This document shows positions 1 through 7,997 of a stretch of 21,082 nucleotides of DNA, in pieces. Both the position numbers and the translations under genes were made by a program. Numbering within the stretch: position 1 is the stretch's first letter; every line of letters starts with the position of its first letter. A model generated the notes under the pieces. The model was not told the DNA's origin. It saw only the letters and a program-made list of their open reading frames with translations, and did no database searches. This DNA comes from Aquificota bacterium (GTDB lineage: Bacteria > Aquificota > Aquificia > Aquificales > QOAS01), in contig JALSNH010000015.1 of assembly GCA_026987085.1 (NCBI GenBank), positions 1 to 21,082 on the forward strand, given 5' to 3'.

Positions 1-50
1 AAAACTTCGTTAGTTAGGTTATTAACAGGGTCCAAAGGTGGGATAATCGG

Positions 51-839
51 TTGTTTATGTCCCAACGGTTGGAAAAGGTATTTTCCGAGGGTAAAAAGCT
101 GCTCGTTTCCTATATGATGGTCGGCTACCCGGACAAGGAAAGCTCCCGAAGGGCTTTTGAAATTTTAATAGAGAGCGGAAGCGATATTATCGAGGTGGGC
201 TATCCCTTCTCCGACCCGGTGGCCGACGGTAGCACAATACAGGTCGCCCACGAGGTGGCCCTTAAAAACAATACCCGCTTTAAGGATGTGGTTGAAACCG
301 TTTCCTATTTGAGAGAAAAATTTCCCCAAACGCCTTTGGTGGTAATGACCTACTACAACCCGATTTTTAAGATAGGCCTCGAAAGGTTCGTTTCTACCTT
401 TGCCAAGGCAGGAGCGGACGGTTTTATAGTTCCCGACCTTCCGCCGGAAGAAAGCAAAGAACTCAAAGAGGTCGTTAAAAAATACAACCTTGCCCTCGTA
501 ATGTTGGCCGCTCCAACCTCTACCCCCGAAAGGTTAAAACTTATTTGCAACACTACCGATGTTTTTACCTACTACGTTTCCGTTACCGGTATTACGGGCG
601 AAAGGGAAAAGCTACCTTTGGAGGAGCTAAAGGAGAAAATTTCCACCTACAGGAGCCTTTGCGATAAAAGGGTCGTTGTAGGGTTTGGTATCTCCAAAAA
701 GGAGCACGCCAAGGAGGTTAGAAAGATAGCGGACGGAATCGTTGTAGGTAGCCACTTTGTCAAGTTGGCAGGTAAAAGGGACCTCGAAGGGTTGGCAAAG
801 GCGGTAAAAACCCTAAAAGTGGGATTGGAGGAAATCTAA
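51..839 (+). CDS. trpA: Tryptophan synthase alpha chain
   Basis: Cleaves indole-3-glycerol phosphate to indole and glyceraldehyde-3-phosphate in the last step of tryptophan synthesis; indole passes to a TrpB partner that is not in this window. The protein has the family length (about 260 residues) and a TIM-barrel pattern. The signature EVGYPFSDPVADG near residues 48-60 carries the catalytic Glu and Asp, and GFGISKKEHA and DGIVVGSHFVK form the phosphate-binding end. An AGGTGG ribosome site at 36-41 lies 9 bases before TTG 51 and 15 before ATG 57, so TTG is preferred on spacing; ATG 57 (MSQRLEK) is the alternative. The stop shares a base with the lgt start (TAATG), so the two genes are translationally coupled. 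Bases 1-50 hold only the leader or the end of an upstream gene. Confidence 0.96.
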   Translation: MFMSQRLEKVFSEGKKLLVSYMMVGYPDKESSRRAFEILIESGSDIIEVGYPFSDPVADGSTIQVAHEVALKNNTRFKDVVETVSYLREKFPQTPLVVMTYYNPIFKIGLERFVSTFAKAGADGFIVPDLPPEESKELKEVVKKYNLALVMLAAPTSTPERLKLICNTTDVFTYYVSVTGITGEREKLPLEELKEKISTYRSLCDKRVVVGFGISKKEHAKEVRKIADGIVVGSHFVKLAGKRDLEGLAKAVKTLKVGLEEI

Positions 840-1591
840 TGCACCCTTTTATTGAGATTTTCGGTTTCAAAATCCCCGCCTACGGGGTTATGCTCCTTAT
901 TGCCACCTTCACGGCCTACATGTCGGTTGTTTACCTTTCAAAGAGGGAGAATATCGAACTCAAAAAGTTGGATAACCTCTTTTTCTGGATTTTTATTTCC
1001 GCCTTCGTAGGTGCCCGTGTCTTTTACGTAATAGAGCACCACGAAATAGAGAACTTCTACAAAATTTGGGAGGGCGGCCTCGACTTCTTTGGAGGTTTCA
1101 TATTTGCAATAGCAACCCTCTTTTGGGGTATTAAAAAATTTCAACTCCCTCTTTGGAAAACGTTCGATATAGCCGGTTTTTCGATACTTTTAGCCCATTC
1201 GGTTGGGAGGCTCTCTTGCTGGTTGGCGGGTTGCTGCTACGGTAAGCCGACCGATTTGCCGATAGGAGTTATATTTCCGGAAGGTAGCGTAGCCCCTTCG
1301 GGGATTCCTTTGTATCCGACCCAAGTTATGGAGGCCACCGGAAACTTTATAGGTGCCCTATTTTTGTATTGGCTCTACAAAAGAAAACCTTTCGATGGAA
1401 TTGTAGCGGCTTCCTACCTTGTTTGGTATGGAACTGAAAGGTTCCTTTTGGAGTTTATTAGGGGCGTTACCCCTCCCATACCGGGTTTGGGTTTGACTTG
1501 GAACCAGATAGTGGCCGCCGGTGCGGTTGTTGTCGGTATAGGGATTTTGATTTATAGATTCCTCCAAATGAGGGGCAAGATAAAAGAGTAA
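839..1591 (+). CDS. lgt: Prolipoprotein diacylglyceryl transferase
   Basis: Inner-membrane enzyme that moves diacylglycerol from phosphatidylglycerol to the lipobox cysteine of prolipoproteins, the first step of lipoprotein maturation. Its 250 residues are mostly hydrophobic, with about seven membrane segments, as in the family. Visible family features are the EGGLDFFGGF segment, the GRLSCWLAGCCYGKPT version of the Lgt signature (this cysteine-rich form replaces the GRxGNFxNGE form of enterobacteria), YPTQVMEA and RFLLEFIRG near the C-terminus. A GGAGG ribosome site sits inside the end of trpA and the start overlaps the trpA stop by one base, so the gene depends on trpA transcription and translation. 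It converges on the leuS fragment with only 4 bases between stop codons and no room for a terminator hairpin. Confidence 0.95.
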   Translation: MHPFIEIFGFKIPAYGVMLLIATFTAYMSVVYLSKRENIELKKLDNLFFWIFISAFVGARVFYVIEHHEIENFYKIWEGGLDFFGGFIFAIATLFWGIKKFQLPLWKTFDIAGFSILLAHSVGRLSCWLAGCCYGKPTDLPIGVIFPEGSVAPSGIPLYPTQVMEATGNFIGALFLYWLYKRKPFDGIVAASYLVWYGTERFLLEFIRGVTPPIPGLGLTWNQIVAAGAVVVGIGILIYRFLQMRGKIKE

Positions 1592-1595
1592 AACT

Positions 1596-2327
1596 TTAGG
1601 AGTTTTCCCTCTTAAGAAATCCTCCCTCTTTGAGTTTTTCTAAAAGCTCTCCAACGGTGGAGTTTTCATTTAATCCCAATTTTTCGAGGAGTTTTCTTAT
1701 AGAAACCCACTTTTTAAGGACCATACCTTGGGTTATTAGCCGCTCAAAGGGTTCTTCATAATCGACCATACCGAGGTCTTTTAGAAACTTTTCAAAAAAT
1801 CGGGCATAGAGCAAATGTAAAACCGCGTGTTCTATTCCGCCGATGTAGATATCTACCGGCATCCAATAGTTGGCCTTTTCTTTATCGAAAGGAGCCTTAT
1901 CATTTTTAGGATCGGTATAACGGAGAAAATACCACGAGCTGTCAAAGAAGGTATCCATAGTGTCCGTTTCCCTTTTTGCCGGCCCTCCACATTTCGGGCA
2001 GGTTGTATTTACAAATTCTTCGCTGGTCTCCAGCGGATTACCATGCCCGGTAAATTTAACATCGAGAGGCAACTTTACCGGTAAATCTTCTTCCGGAACT
2101 GGAACGATTCCGCAATTATCGCAGTAGATAACGGGAATAGGAGTTCCCCAGTAGCGTTGTCTCGAAATATTCCAATCCCTCAAACGGTAGGTAATTTTTT
2201 TTCTACCCAAACCCAGTTTTTCCAATTTTTCAACTATCTTCTTTTTAGCCTCTTCGCTATCTAAACCGCTAAATTCGCCCGAGTTTACCAAAGTTCCTTT
2301 ACCGGTATAGGGAAGTTTTTTTTCCAT
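1596..2327 (-). CDS. leuS: Leucyl-tRNA synthetase, internal fragment (no HIGH, no KMSKS)
   Basis: The 243 residues match the middle of bacterial LeuRS: the end of the CP1 editing domain ([16 protein letters not shown], residues 7-22), return to the catalytic Rossmann fold ([18 protein letters not shown], 48-65), a CDNC...CPKC zinc module (69-72 and 110-113), [12 protein letters not shown] (129-140) and [15 protein letters not shown] (163-177). It stops after [12 protein letters not shown] plus about 35 residues, before KMSKS, which is where the Aquifex alpha subunit should end (recalled, not checked). Unlike Aquifex alpha, roughly 370 N-terminal residues, with HIGH and most of the editing domain, are absent: an in-frame TAG lies ten codons upstream of the ATG and the SpoVG-like gene occupies the space. 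A -10-like TAAAAT at 2335-2340, 7 bases before the ATG, suggests it is transcribed on its own. It is either one part of a three-piece enzyme or a remnant. Confidence 0.88.
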   Translation of the reverse strand: MEKKLPYTGKGTLVNSGEFSGLDSEEAKKKIVEKLEKLGLGRKKITYRLRDWNISRQRYWGTPIPVIYCDNCGIVPVPEEDLPVKLPLDVKFTGHGNPLETSEEFVNTTCPKCGGPAKRETDTMDTFFDSSWYFLRYTDPKNDKAPFDKEKANYWMPVDIYIGGIEHAVLHLLYARFFEKFLKDLGMVDYEEPFERLITQGMVLKKWVSIRKLLEKLGLNENSTVGELLEKLKEGGFLKRENS

Positions 2328-2334
2328 CTTTGGA

Positions 2335-2340
2335 ATTTTA
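2335..2340 (-). promoter_or_regulatory. -10-like box of the leuS fragment, leaderless geometry
   Basis: TAAAAT on the minus strand ends 7 bases before the ATG of the leuS fragment, and no ribosome binding site lies between. This spacing would place the transcript start on or next to the ATG. No convincing -35 was seen. Confidence 0.45.
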
Positions 2341-2366
2341 TTATCAAAACTCTTCTAAGGGAAAAC

Positions 2367-2699
2367 TTGGATTTTTTACCCGTAAAGGTCAAAATTGGCG
2401 GTAGATTACTCCCTTTAGGGACGATGGAAATTAAAGTTCTCCGTTTTTACCCTTTTCCTTTAAAATTGAGGAAAGCCGAACTTTTAGGATATGGCGACAT
2501 TTTAATAGGAAACCTTTTAGAGATTAGAGGCATTAAACTCCTTAAAAAGGAAAATGGGGGAATCTTTATAGCATTACCTTCAATTCAAAACAAAAACGGT
2601 TCCTTCATCGAAATTGTAAGATTTACCGATAGAAACCTTCGGGAAGAAATAAGAAAAGCTTTAAAGGATTACTACTTGAAACACTATGGGGAAATTTAG
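2367..2699 (+). CDS. SpoVG-family protein
   Basis: A 110-residue protein resembling SpoVG. The pattern EIRGIKLLKKENGGIFIALPS (residues about 52-72), then a short DG-type turn (KNGSF), then REEIRKALKDYYLKHYGE matches the conserved order of SpoVG, which has RVIDGNNGLFVAMPS and a C-terminal helix. SpoVG proteins bind nucleic acid and act as global regulators in other bacteria; the role here is unknown. The longest reading starts at TTG 2367 with AAGGGA just upstream. ATG 2424 (MEIKVLRF) aligns better with the usual SpoVG start (MEVTDVRL) but has an AGGG only 3 bases upstream. The gene diverges from the leuS fragment across 39 bases and its 3' end overlaps the convergent membrane protein gene by 4 bases. 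Confidence 0.75.
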   Translation: MDFLPVKVKIGGRLLPLGTMEIKVLRFYPFPLKLRKAELLGYGDILIGNLLEIRGIKLLKKENGGIFIALPSIQNKNGSFIEIVRFTDRNLREEIRKALKDYYLKHYGEI

Positions 2700-3103
2700 G
2701 AAGCCTTTTTCTTTGAACCGGAAAAGTCCTTTATGTGCCTAAGAAAGTCGAATATAGCAAGCAGCATTAAAACCAATCCCGCTATACCGAAAGCCACCTT
2801 AATTGATAAACCGAAGAAATAATCGGGAGCCCAGGCTATTAGCGTTAATATAACCATTGCCGATAGGAAAATGTAGCTATCCTCCAGCGAGAAATGTAAA
2901 AAACCTCTTTTTATAAATTTCCAAGTTTTTTCCGCCAACATCCAGATGCTAAGAAAACCCAAAACTATTTCCAAAATACGGCCTACCTTCGCTTCGGAAA
3001 GTAGTAAAACGCTAAGCAAAAGGGTTGCTCCTATGAGGAAGTTAATGCTACTGTGAATTTGTTTTTTTACAAAATCAAAAAAGGAAATTTTTTGAGATTC
3101 CAT
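2696..3103 (-). CDS. Small membrane protein, unknown function
   Basis: Not recognised beyond being a membrane protein. Its 135 residues hold four likely membrane segments, at about 19-36, 41-57, 75-92 and 98-121, with charged ends: FVKKQ at the N-terminus and RHIKDFSGSKKKAS at the C-terminus, the latter probably cytoplasmic. The layout recalls small four-helix inner-membrane proteins such as PsiE, but I cannot claim homology. It lies 39 bases downstream of rny on the same strand and could be the last gene of the fau-rny unit. A TTTAAT hexamer 9 bases before its ATG, with no ribosome site, also permits independent leaderless transcription. Confidence 0.7.
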   Translation of the reverse strand: MESQKISFFDFVKKQIHSSINFLIGATLLLSVLLLSEAKVGRILEIVLGFLSIWMLAEKTWKFIKRGFLHFSLEDSYIFLSAMVILTLIAWAPDYFFGLSIKVAFGIAGLVLMLLAIFDFLRHIKDFSGSKKKAS

Positions 3104-3142
3104 AAATAGGAAATTAAAAAGAATAAGAAAAATTTAAAAGGT

Positions 3143-4840
3143 TTACTTGGCATAATTCACATAGCGGGTTTCTCTAATTACGGTAACTTTAATTTGGGCG
3201 GGAAAATCGATTTCCTCCTCAAGCCGTTTGGCTATCTCCTTCGATAGGAGGAAGGCCTCCTCTTCGCTCACCTGTTCGGGATTGACTATTACCCTTACCT
3301 CCCTACCGGCTTGGATTGCATAGGCATTTTGAACCCCTTCGAAGGATTTAACGATGTTTTCTATCTTCTCGAGGCGTTTTATGTACTTTTCGAGTTCCTC
3401 CCTGCGGGCTCCGGGACGGGCGGCCGAGAGTTTGTCCGCTATGCATACCAAAACCACTTCCGGATATCTCGGTTCCTCCTCCTCGTGGTGGGCAAAAATT
3501 GCGTTTATTACATAGTCGGGCTCTCCATACTTTTTAACAAGCTCGGCCCCAGCTTTGGTGTGGCTTTCGCCCAGTTCGTGGCTTACCGCCTTACCGATAT
3601 CGTGCAAAAGACCCGCCCTAACCGCCTTTTTAACATCGAGACCAAGTTCGGCAGCAAGCATTCCCGCTATAGCGGCCACCTCCTTGCTGTGGTTTAAAAC
3701 ATTTTGGGTATAGGAGGTTCTGTAAAAGAGTTTCCCAAGGTAGTAGTGGAGTCCGGGGTGGATATCGTATAGTTCAAACTCTTGGCAAACATCCTCTCCC
3801 AATTTTCTAAGCTTTTCGTCAAACTCTTTGCGGACCTCCTCAACGGTTTTCTCTATGCTTGCCGGGTGAATACGGCCGTCCGCTATGAGTCTTTCCATCG
3901 CCTCTTTGGCTATTTCCCTTCGGAGCGGGTCGAAAGATGAGAGGGTTACCACATCGGGTGTATCGTCTATTAGGACATCGACACCGGTTAGCTGTTCAAA
4001 GAGCCTTATGTTCCTACCTTCCCTACCGATTATCCGCCCTTTAAATTCGTTGGAGGGCAAAGTTACCGTCGTAGTCATAAAGTTAACCGAAGCTTCCGGG
4101 GCGAGCCTTTGAACCGCCGTTAGCAGAATATCCCTCGCCCTCTGTTTGGCCTGCTCTTTTGCCTCCTCTTCGAGCTCTTTTAGTCTTTTGGCAATTTCAA
4201 GTTTCTCCCTTTCCTCTATCCGTTTAAATAGTTCCTCTTTGGCCTCCTCGTAGGGGAGATTTGTAATCTCCTGCAACTTTTTAAGTTGTTCCTCTTTTAA
4301 CTCTTCCACTTCTTGGAGTTTTTTCTTCGCCTCCTCCTCGAGGTTTTGAACTTCTTTTTCCTTTTCAAGAAGTTGTTTTTCCAATTCTTGAAGTTCCTTG
4401 TAGCGTTTGAAGAGCTCTTCCTCACGCTCTTCGAGGGTTTCCCACTTTCTATCGAGAACCTCCGAACGTTCCCTTAATTTCTCTTCCTCTTCTCTAAGTT
4501 GTTTTTCGAGTTTTTCTATCTCTTCCCTCTTTAGGTCGAGTTGGATTTTTAACCTCTCTAGCTTGGCTTTTTCCTCTTCCAATTTCCTGTAAAGGTCTTT
4601 TAGCTCCTCCTCCTTTTTGCGGGTTATTTCCAACTCCAACTCTTTGCGAATTTTTTCTTCCTTTTCCTTGAAAAGTTGCTCCCATTTGGTTCTTTCCTGC
4701 TCGAGGTAGGTTTGAAATTCCTCTTCCGCCTCCAAGCGGGCCCTGTCGATAAGCTTTTGGGCCCTCCTTTCGGAGTATAGGTATCCTGCCGCACCTCCGA
4801 GGGCGGCAGTAAAAAGAGCAAAAGCTATCTCTATCATCAC
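3143..4840 (-). CDS. rny: Ribonuclease Y
   Basis: Membrane-anchored endoribonuclease that starts mRNA decay. Domain order is canonical: an N-terminal membrane helix (residues 3-21), a long charged coiled coil (about 25-240), a KH RNA-binding domain with GxxG as GREG (272-275), an HD metal-dependent hydrolase domain with LLHDIGKA (His413-Asp414) and HHEEEEPRYPE plus ADKLSAARPG, and the typical C-terminal end VTVIRETRYVNYAK. At 565 residues it is longer than the usual 510-520, the extra length being in the coiled coil. Start codons GTG 4840 and ATG 4837 are adjacent and in frame; AAGGAGG within the fau stop region is 5 and 8 bases away respectively, so ATG 4837 is slightly favoured. Only 2 bases separate it from fau, so they are one operon. 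Confidence 0.96.
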   Translation of the reverse strand: MMIEIAFALFTAALGGAAGYLYSERRAQKLIDRARLEAEEEFQTYLEQERTKWEQLFKEKEEKIRKELELEITRKKEEELKDLYRKLEEEKAKLERLKIQLDLKREEIEKLEKQLREEEEKLRERSEVLDRKWETLEEREEELFKRYKELQELEKQLLEKEKEVQNLEEEAKKKLQEVEELKEEQLKKLQEITNLPYEEAKEELFKRIEEREKLEIAKRLKELEEEAKEQAKQRARDILLTAVQRLAPEASVNFMTTTVTLPSNEFKGRIIGREGRNIRLFEQLTGVDVLIDDTPDVVTLSSFDPLRREIAKEAMERLIADGRIHPASIEKTVEEVRKEFDEKLRKLGEDVCQEFELYDIHPGLHYYLGKLFYRTSYTQNVLNHSKEVAAIAGMLAAELGLDVKKAVRAGLLHDIGKAVSHELGESHTKAGAELVKKYGEPDYVINAIFAHHEEEEPRYPEVVLVCIADKLSAARPGARREELEKYIKRLEKIENIVKSFEGVQNAYAIQAGREVRVIVNPEQVSEEEAFLLSKEIAKRLEEEIDFPAQIKVTVIRETRYVNYAK

Positions 4841-4842
4841 TA

Positions 4843-5403
4843 TTACCTCCTTAAGTAAATTTGTGTTGGTGTGATTACGGCATCGAGCCTAACATCGTGT
4901 CCCTCGCAAGGTATCTCTTCTAAGAGTTGAAAATCATAGGCAACCCCTACCTTAAAGCCCTTTACCCTCGGTAGAAAACGGTCATAATAACCCTTACCGA
5001 ACCCTATACGGCAACCCTTTTTATCGAAAACCACTCCGGGAACGGCCACAAAGTCGACCTTCTCCGGTTTAAAAATTCTTCCCCCCACCGGCTCGGGTAT
5101 TTTGAATTTACCTTCCTTTATAAGGTCTTTATCGGAAACCTCAACCGCAACGAGGTTATCGCCCAAAATCTTCGGCAAAAGGAGGGTCTTATCGGAATTT
5201 AAAAGCTCCTCAAAAAGGTCGGTTAAATCAACCTCCCCTTTGATGGGAAGGTAAAGCATTACAGTTTTTGCCTTTTGAAACTCCTTTAGGTTCTTGAGTT
5301 TTTCTATTACTTTTTTGGAAAGTTCTTTAATCTCATCCTTAGTAAGTTTTTCTCTTTTTTGTTTTATCTCCTTTCGGAGTTCTTCTTTTTGCTCCCTAAC
5401 CAT
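4843..5403 (-). CDS. fau: 5-formyltetrahydrofolate cyclo-ligase
   Basis: Converts 5-formyl-THF plus ATP to 5,10-methenyl-THF in one-carbon metabolism (also called MTHFS or YgfA). The 186 residues have the family length; a basic N-terminus (KEELRKEIKQKREKL) precedes the fold, and PGVVFDKKGCRIGFGKGYYDRFL (about 122-144) carries the nucleotide and phosphate binding motif. It has a GAGGAAA ribosome site 8 bases before the ATG. The 6S RNA candidate lies immediately upstream on the same strand, the same order as ssrS-ygfA in gammaproteobacteria, and rny follows 2 bases later. The identification is firm. Confidence 0.95.
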   Translation of the reverse strand: MVREQKEELRKEIKQKREKLTKDEIKELSKKVIEKLKNLKEFQKAKTVMLYLPIKGEVDLTDLFEELLNSDKTLLLPKILGDNLVAVEVSDKDLIKEGKFKIPEPVGGRIFKPEKVDFVAVPGVVFDKKGCRIGFGKGYYDRFLPRVKGFKVGVAYDFQLLEEIPCEGHDVRLDAVITPTQIYLRR

Positions 5404-5424
5404 TGCGGGTTTCCTCTTTTGGAA

Positions 5425-5603
5425 TTGGCCGTCCCACCTGCGGGCGTGAGGGTTGTTATTCCCAGATGGGACCCAGAAGTTTAGGTGGGAAGACTGTCCC
5501 CGTGCCCTCGGTGGGCAACGGAGAACCCGTCTTCCCTTTTAGGGTTCCCGTAGTCCCCGAAGGGAATAACTCCCCCACGACACCGGGCAGGACGGCCCAA
5601 GTT
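5425..5603 (-). ncRNA. ssrS: 6S RNA candidate
   Basis: The stretch folds as one long rod with a central bubble, the layout of 6S RNA, which binds the housekeeping RNA polymerase by mimicking an open promoter. Arms that pair (plus-strand positions): TTGGCCGTCC 5425-5434 with GGACGGCC(C)AA 5590-5600; GTTATTCCC 5455-5463 with GGGAATAAC 5562-5570; a bubble of about 23 and 25 bases; GGGAAGAC 5487-5494 with GTCTTCCC 5529-5536; and GCCC/GGGC closing the loop TCGGT 5508-5512. Length of about 180 fits. The minus strand is chosen because TATATT (5610-5615) sits 6 bases before a possible start at 5603 and because fau follows, as ygfA follows ssrS in E. coli. The fold alone works on both strands, so strand is less certain than identity. 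Confidence 0.78.
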
Positions 5604-5609
5604 TTGAAA

Positions 5610-5615
5610 AATATA
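5610..5615 (-). promoter_or_regulatory. -10 box of the 6S RNA
   Basis: TATATT on the minus strand lies 6-7 bases before the 5' end predicted from the closing stem of the 6S RNA. No good -35 hexamer lies 16-18 bases upstream; the region there reads TTAAAAGG. Confidence 0.5.
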
Positions 5616-5698
5616 CCTCAACTCAAAAAGGACCTTTTAACCGATTGACAACATAAATGGAATTACACAATTTAAACAGCAAATCACGAAAAGGAAAT

Positions 5699-6301
5699 CT
5701 ATACCTCAAGACCCCTTAAAACTACAGCTTTATAAACCTCCTTAGCTCTCAAATAGGTTTTTAATATTAGAACCCCCAAAAGATAACCGTAAATTCTGTA
5801 AGTTTCCAAAGAGGTTTGAGGTTCGAAACCTCTTAATAGGGCCGCCTTTTTCAATATTTTATACTCCTGTTTGAGAGAAAAAATATATCGATAAGCTAAA
5901 AACATTAAAAAAATGAACTTTTCAGGAAAATATAAACTTTTCAAAGTATGTATTAAATTAAGAACACCTATAGGAATTACTAAAGTAAAAGTTAAAACTA
6001 AAAGCGTATTGGATTTAAAAAAAATTTCCAGAGCTAGGTGCAGATTTTCATCGAAATTGAGAATCAAAAGCGAAATAACTATGAAAAATGTAAAAATATT
6101 GGCATAAAAAAGACCTTTTAATAGTTTTAAATCTTTTTGTAAAACGAAAAACAAGATTGCAGCAATAAATAATTCAATAAATAAAACCTGTAAACTTTTT
6201 GTAAGGTAAACCACAATTGTTAGTAAAAGAAATAAAATAATCCTCAAACGGTATGCGTCTATTTTTTCTTTCCCCACAAAGTTTGTTATTTTCCTCACCA
6301 C
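5699..6301 (-). CDS. EcfT/CbiQ-family transporter transmembrane protein
   Basis: Transmembrane coupling component of an energy-coupling-factor (ECF) importer, the class that takes up vitamins and transition metals. The protein is strongly hydrophobic with 5-6 membrane segments. It ends with two helices carrying LLRGFEP and VVLRGLEV, matching the two Arg-Gly coupling motifs with which EcfT grips the ATPases. The reading frame is open back to TTG 6415, but that would overlap the start of carB on the other strand by 50 bases. GTG 6301 (next GTG at 6298) avoids this and has TTATAG 8 bases upstream, giving about 200 residues. No ATPase or substrate-binding component is nearby, so the substrate cannot be inferred. 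Confidence 0.78.
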   Translation of the reverse strand: MVRKITNFVGKEKIDAYRLRIILFLLLTIVVYLTKSLQVLFIELFIAAILFFVLQKDLKLLKGLFYANIFTFFIVISLLILNFDENLHLALEIFFKSNTLLVLTFTLVIPIGVLNLIHTLKSLYFPEKFIFLMFLAYRYIFSLKQEYKILKKAALLRGFEPQTSLETYRIYGYLLGVLILKTYLRAKEVYKAVVLRGLEV

Positions 6302-6365
6302 AAAGAGGTCTATAAAGATAAAAAGGAAACCCGAAGGTAGATACTTAGAATAAAACCTTTTTAGG

Positions 6366-7997
6366 ATGTCCGATTCCCAAAAACCGAAAGTGGTGATATT
6401 AGGTTCCGGACCCAACAGAATAGGTCAAGGTATTGAATTCGACTACGCTTGTGTCCACGCTATATGGGGGTTGCAAGAGGAAGGCTTTGAAACAATAATG
6501 GTAAACTGCAACCCAGAAACGGTTTCTACCGATTACGATACGGCCGATAAACTCTACTTTGAACCCATAGTTTATGAAAACGTTTTAGATATTATAGATA
6601 AGGAAAAACCCTGCGGGGTTTTCGTTCAGTTTGGAGGACAAACCCCATTAAAATTGGCTTTACCTCTGCAAAAAGCCAAAGTCCCCATACTAGGAACCTC
6701 CCCCGAAAGTATAGACCGCGCGGAAGATAGAGAGCTTTTTAGAAAGCTTCTAATGGAACTTGGTTTAAAACAACCTCCAAGTGGAACGGCCACCTCTTTG
6801 GAAGAGGCCCTACAAGTGGCGGAAAATATAGGTTATCCCGTTTTGGTAAGGCCCTCATACGTTCTCGGTGGTCGCGCCATGCGCATTGTTTACGATTCCG
6901 AAGAATTAAAAGATTGGTTAAAAGAAGCCGTTCAAGTATCCAACGAAAGGCCGATACTAATAGACAAATATCTGGAAAATTCTGTGGAACTCGATGTGGA
7001 TGCGGTAGCCGATGGAGAAGATGTCTTGATAGGAGCCGTTATGGAACATATCGAGGAGGCCGGCGTTCATTCAGGAGATAGTGCTGCAGCCATACCCACC
7101 TATTCTTTACCGCCTATCTTGGTTGAAAAAGTTAAAGAATATTCAAAAAAACTAGCGCTGGCCCTTAATGTAAAGGGACTGATAAATATTCAATTTGCCG
7201 TTAAAAACGGTGAAATTTTCGTTTTAGAGGTAAATCCCCGCTCTTCAAGGAGTGTTCCTTATGTAAGCAAATCGGTAGGTTATCCTTTGGCAAAGCTTGC
7301 CGCAAAAATAGGTATAGGAAAAAAACTGAAAGAGCTAGTTCCAGAGGTCTTCAAAAGGTTAAAGGAAGACAACATTCACCATTCAAGCGATTTCCTACCC
7401 AAGAACTTTTCTTTTTATACCGTAAAAGAGGTAGTTTTTCCGTGGAACCGTTTTCCCGAAGAGGACCCAGTTTTAGGTCCCGAAATGAAATCGACCGGTG
7501 AAGTAATGGGTATAGATAAAACTTTCGGTTTGGCCTATTATAAGGCCCAACTTGCAGCCGGTATGAGACTCCCTACGGAAGGCAAAGTTTTCATATCTGT
7601 GGCCGATAAAGATAAGCCCTACATGGTAGAGATCGCAAGACAGTTCCGCCAATTGGGTTTTGAAGTTCTTGCTACAAGGGGAACCTACAAATTTTTAAAA
7701 GACCATGGCGTGGAAGCTAAAGTTATTTACAAATACTCCGAAGGTAGACCAAATATAGTAGATTTAATCCTTAATAAGGAAATCCAATTAGTGATAAATA
7801 CCCCTTCTGGAAAAAGGGAGCGAAGCGATGCTTACTATATAAGACGCGCCGCTATTCAGGAAAAAATTCCTTACTACACAACTCTCAGGGCTGCCAACGC
7901 CGTTTTAATGGCCATAAAAGATTTCAAAAAAAACGGTGGCAAGCTGGAAGTTTACACGCTGCAGGATATTATTGAAGAAATCAATAAAAAGAACTAA
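6366..7997 (+). CDS. carB: Carbamoyl-phosphate synthase large subunit, C-terminal half
   Basis: Corresponds to about residues 550-1073 of a normal CarB: the second ATP-grasp module, which phosphorylates carbamate, followed by the MGS-like allosteric domain from about residue 405 ([20 protein letters not shown]). The start is at the domain boundary, with [22 protein letters not shown] matching the opening of the C-half. Further on are ATP-grasp elements [26 protein letters not shown] and [15 protein letters not shown]. It is complete and open, so this is a separately encoded subunit as in Aquifex (carB2), not a truncation. The N-terminal half and carA are not in the window. There is no ribosome site except AGG touching the ATG; TAAAAC lies 9 bases upstream. 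The 3' end overlaps convergent glyQ by 4 bases. Confidence 0.95.
   Translation: MSDSQKPKVVILGSGPNRIGQGIEFDYACVHAIWGLQEEGFETIMVNCNPETVSTDYDTADKLYFEPIVYENVLDIIDKEKPCGVFVQFGGQTPLKLALPLQKAKVPILGTSPESIDRAEDRELFRKLLMELGLKQPPSGTATSLEEALQVAENIGYPVLVRPSYVLGGRAMRIVYDSEELKDWLKEAVQVSNERPILIDKYLENSVELDVDAVADGEDVLIGAVMEHIEEAGVHSGDSAAAIPTYSLPPILVEKVKEYSKKLALALNVKGLINIQFAVKNGEIFVLEVNPRSSRSVPYVSKSVGYPLAKLAAKIGIGKKLKELVPEVFKRLKEDNIHHSSDFLPKNFSFYTVKEVVFPWNRFPEEDPVLGPEMKSTGEVMGIDKTFGLAYYKAQLAAGMRLPTEGKVFISVADKDKPYMVEIARQFRQLGFEVLATRGTYKFLKDHGVEAKVIYKYSEGRPNIVDLILNKEIQLVINTPSGKRERSDAYYIRRAAIQEKIPYYTTLRAANAVLMAIKDFKKNGGKLEVYTLQDIIEEINKKN

Noticed and set aside
5403..5648. An 81-codon open frame on the plus strand
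   Set aside because: It lies wholly over the 6S RNA fold, is rich in Gly/Pro from GC-rich stems, has no start signal and no family resemblance.
5645..5672. TTGACA on the plus strand resembling a -35 box
   Set aside because: No acceptable -10 follows at 16-18 bases, and a transcript would run antisense into the EcfT gene with nothing to express.
6302..6415. Longer EcfT reading from TTG 6415
   Set aside because: It would overlap the carB start head-to-head by 50 bases; GTG 6301 has a -10-like box at a suitable distance and leaves the family core intact. Not fully excluded.
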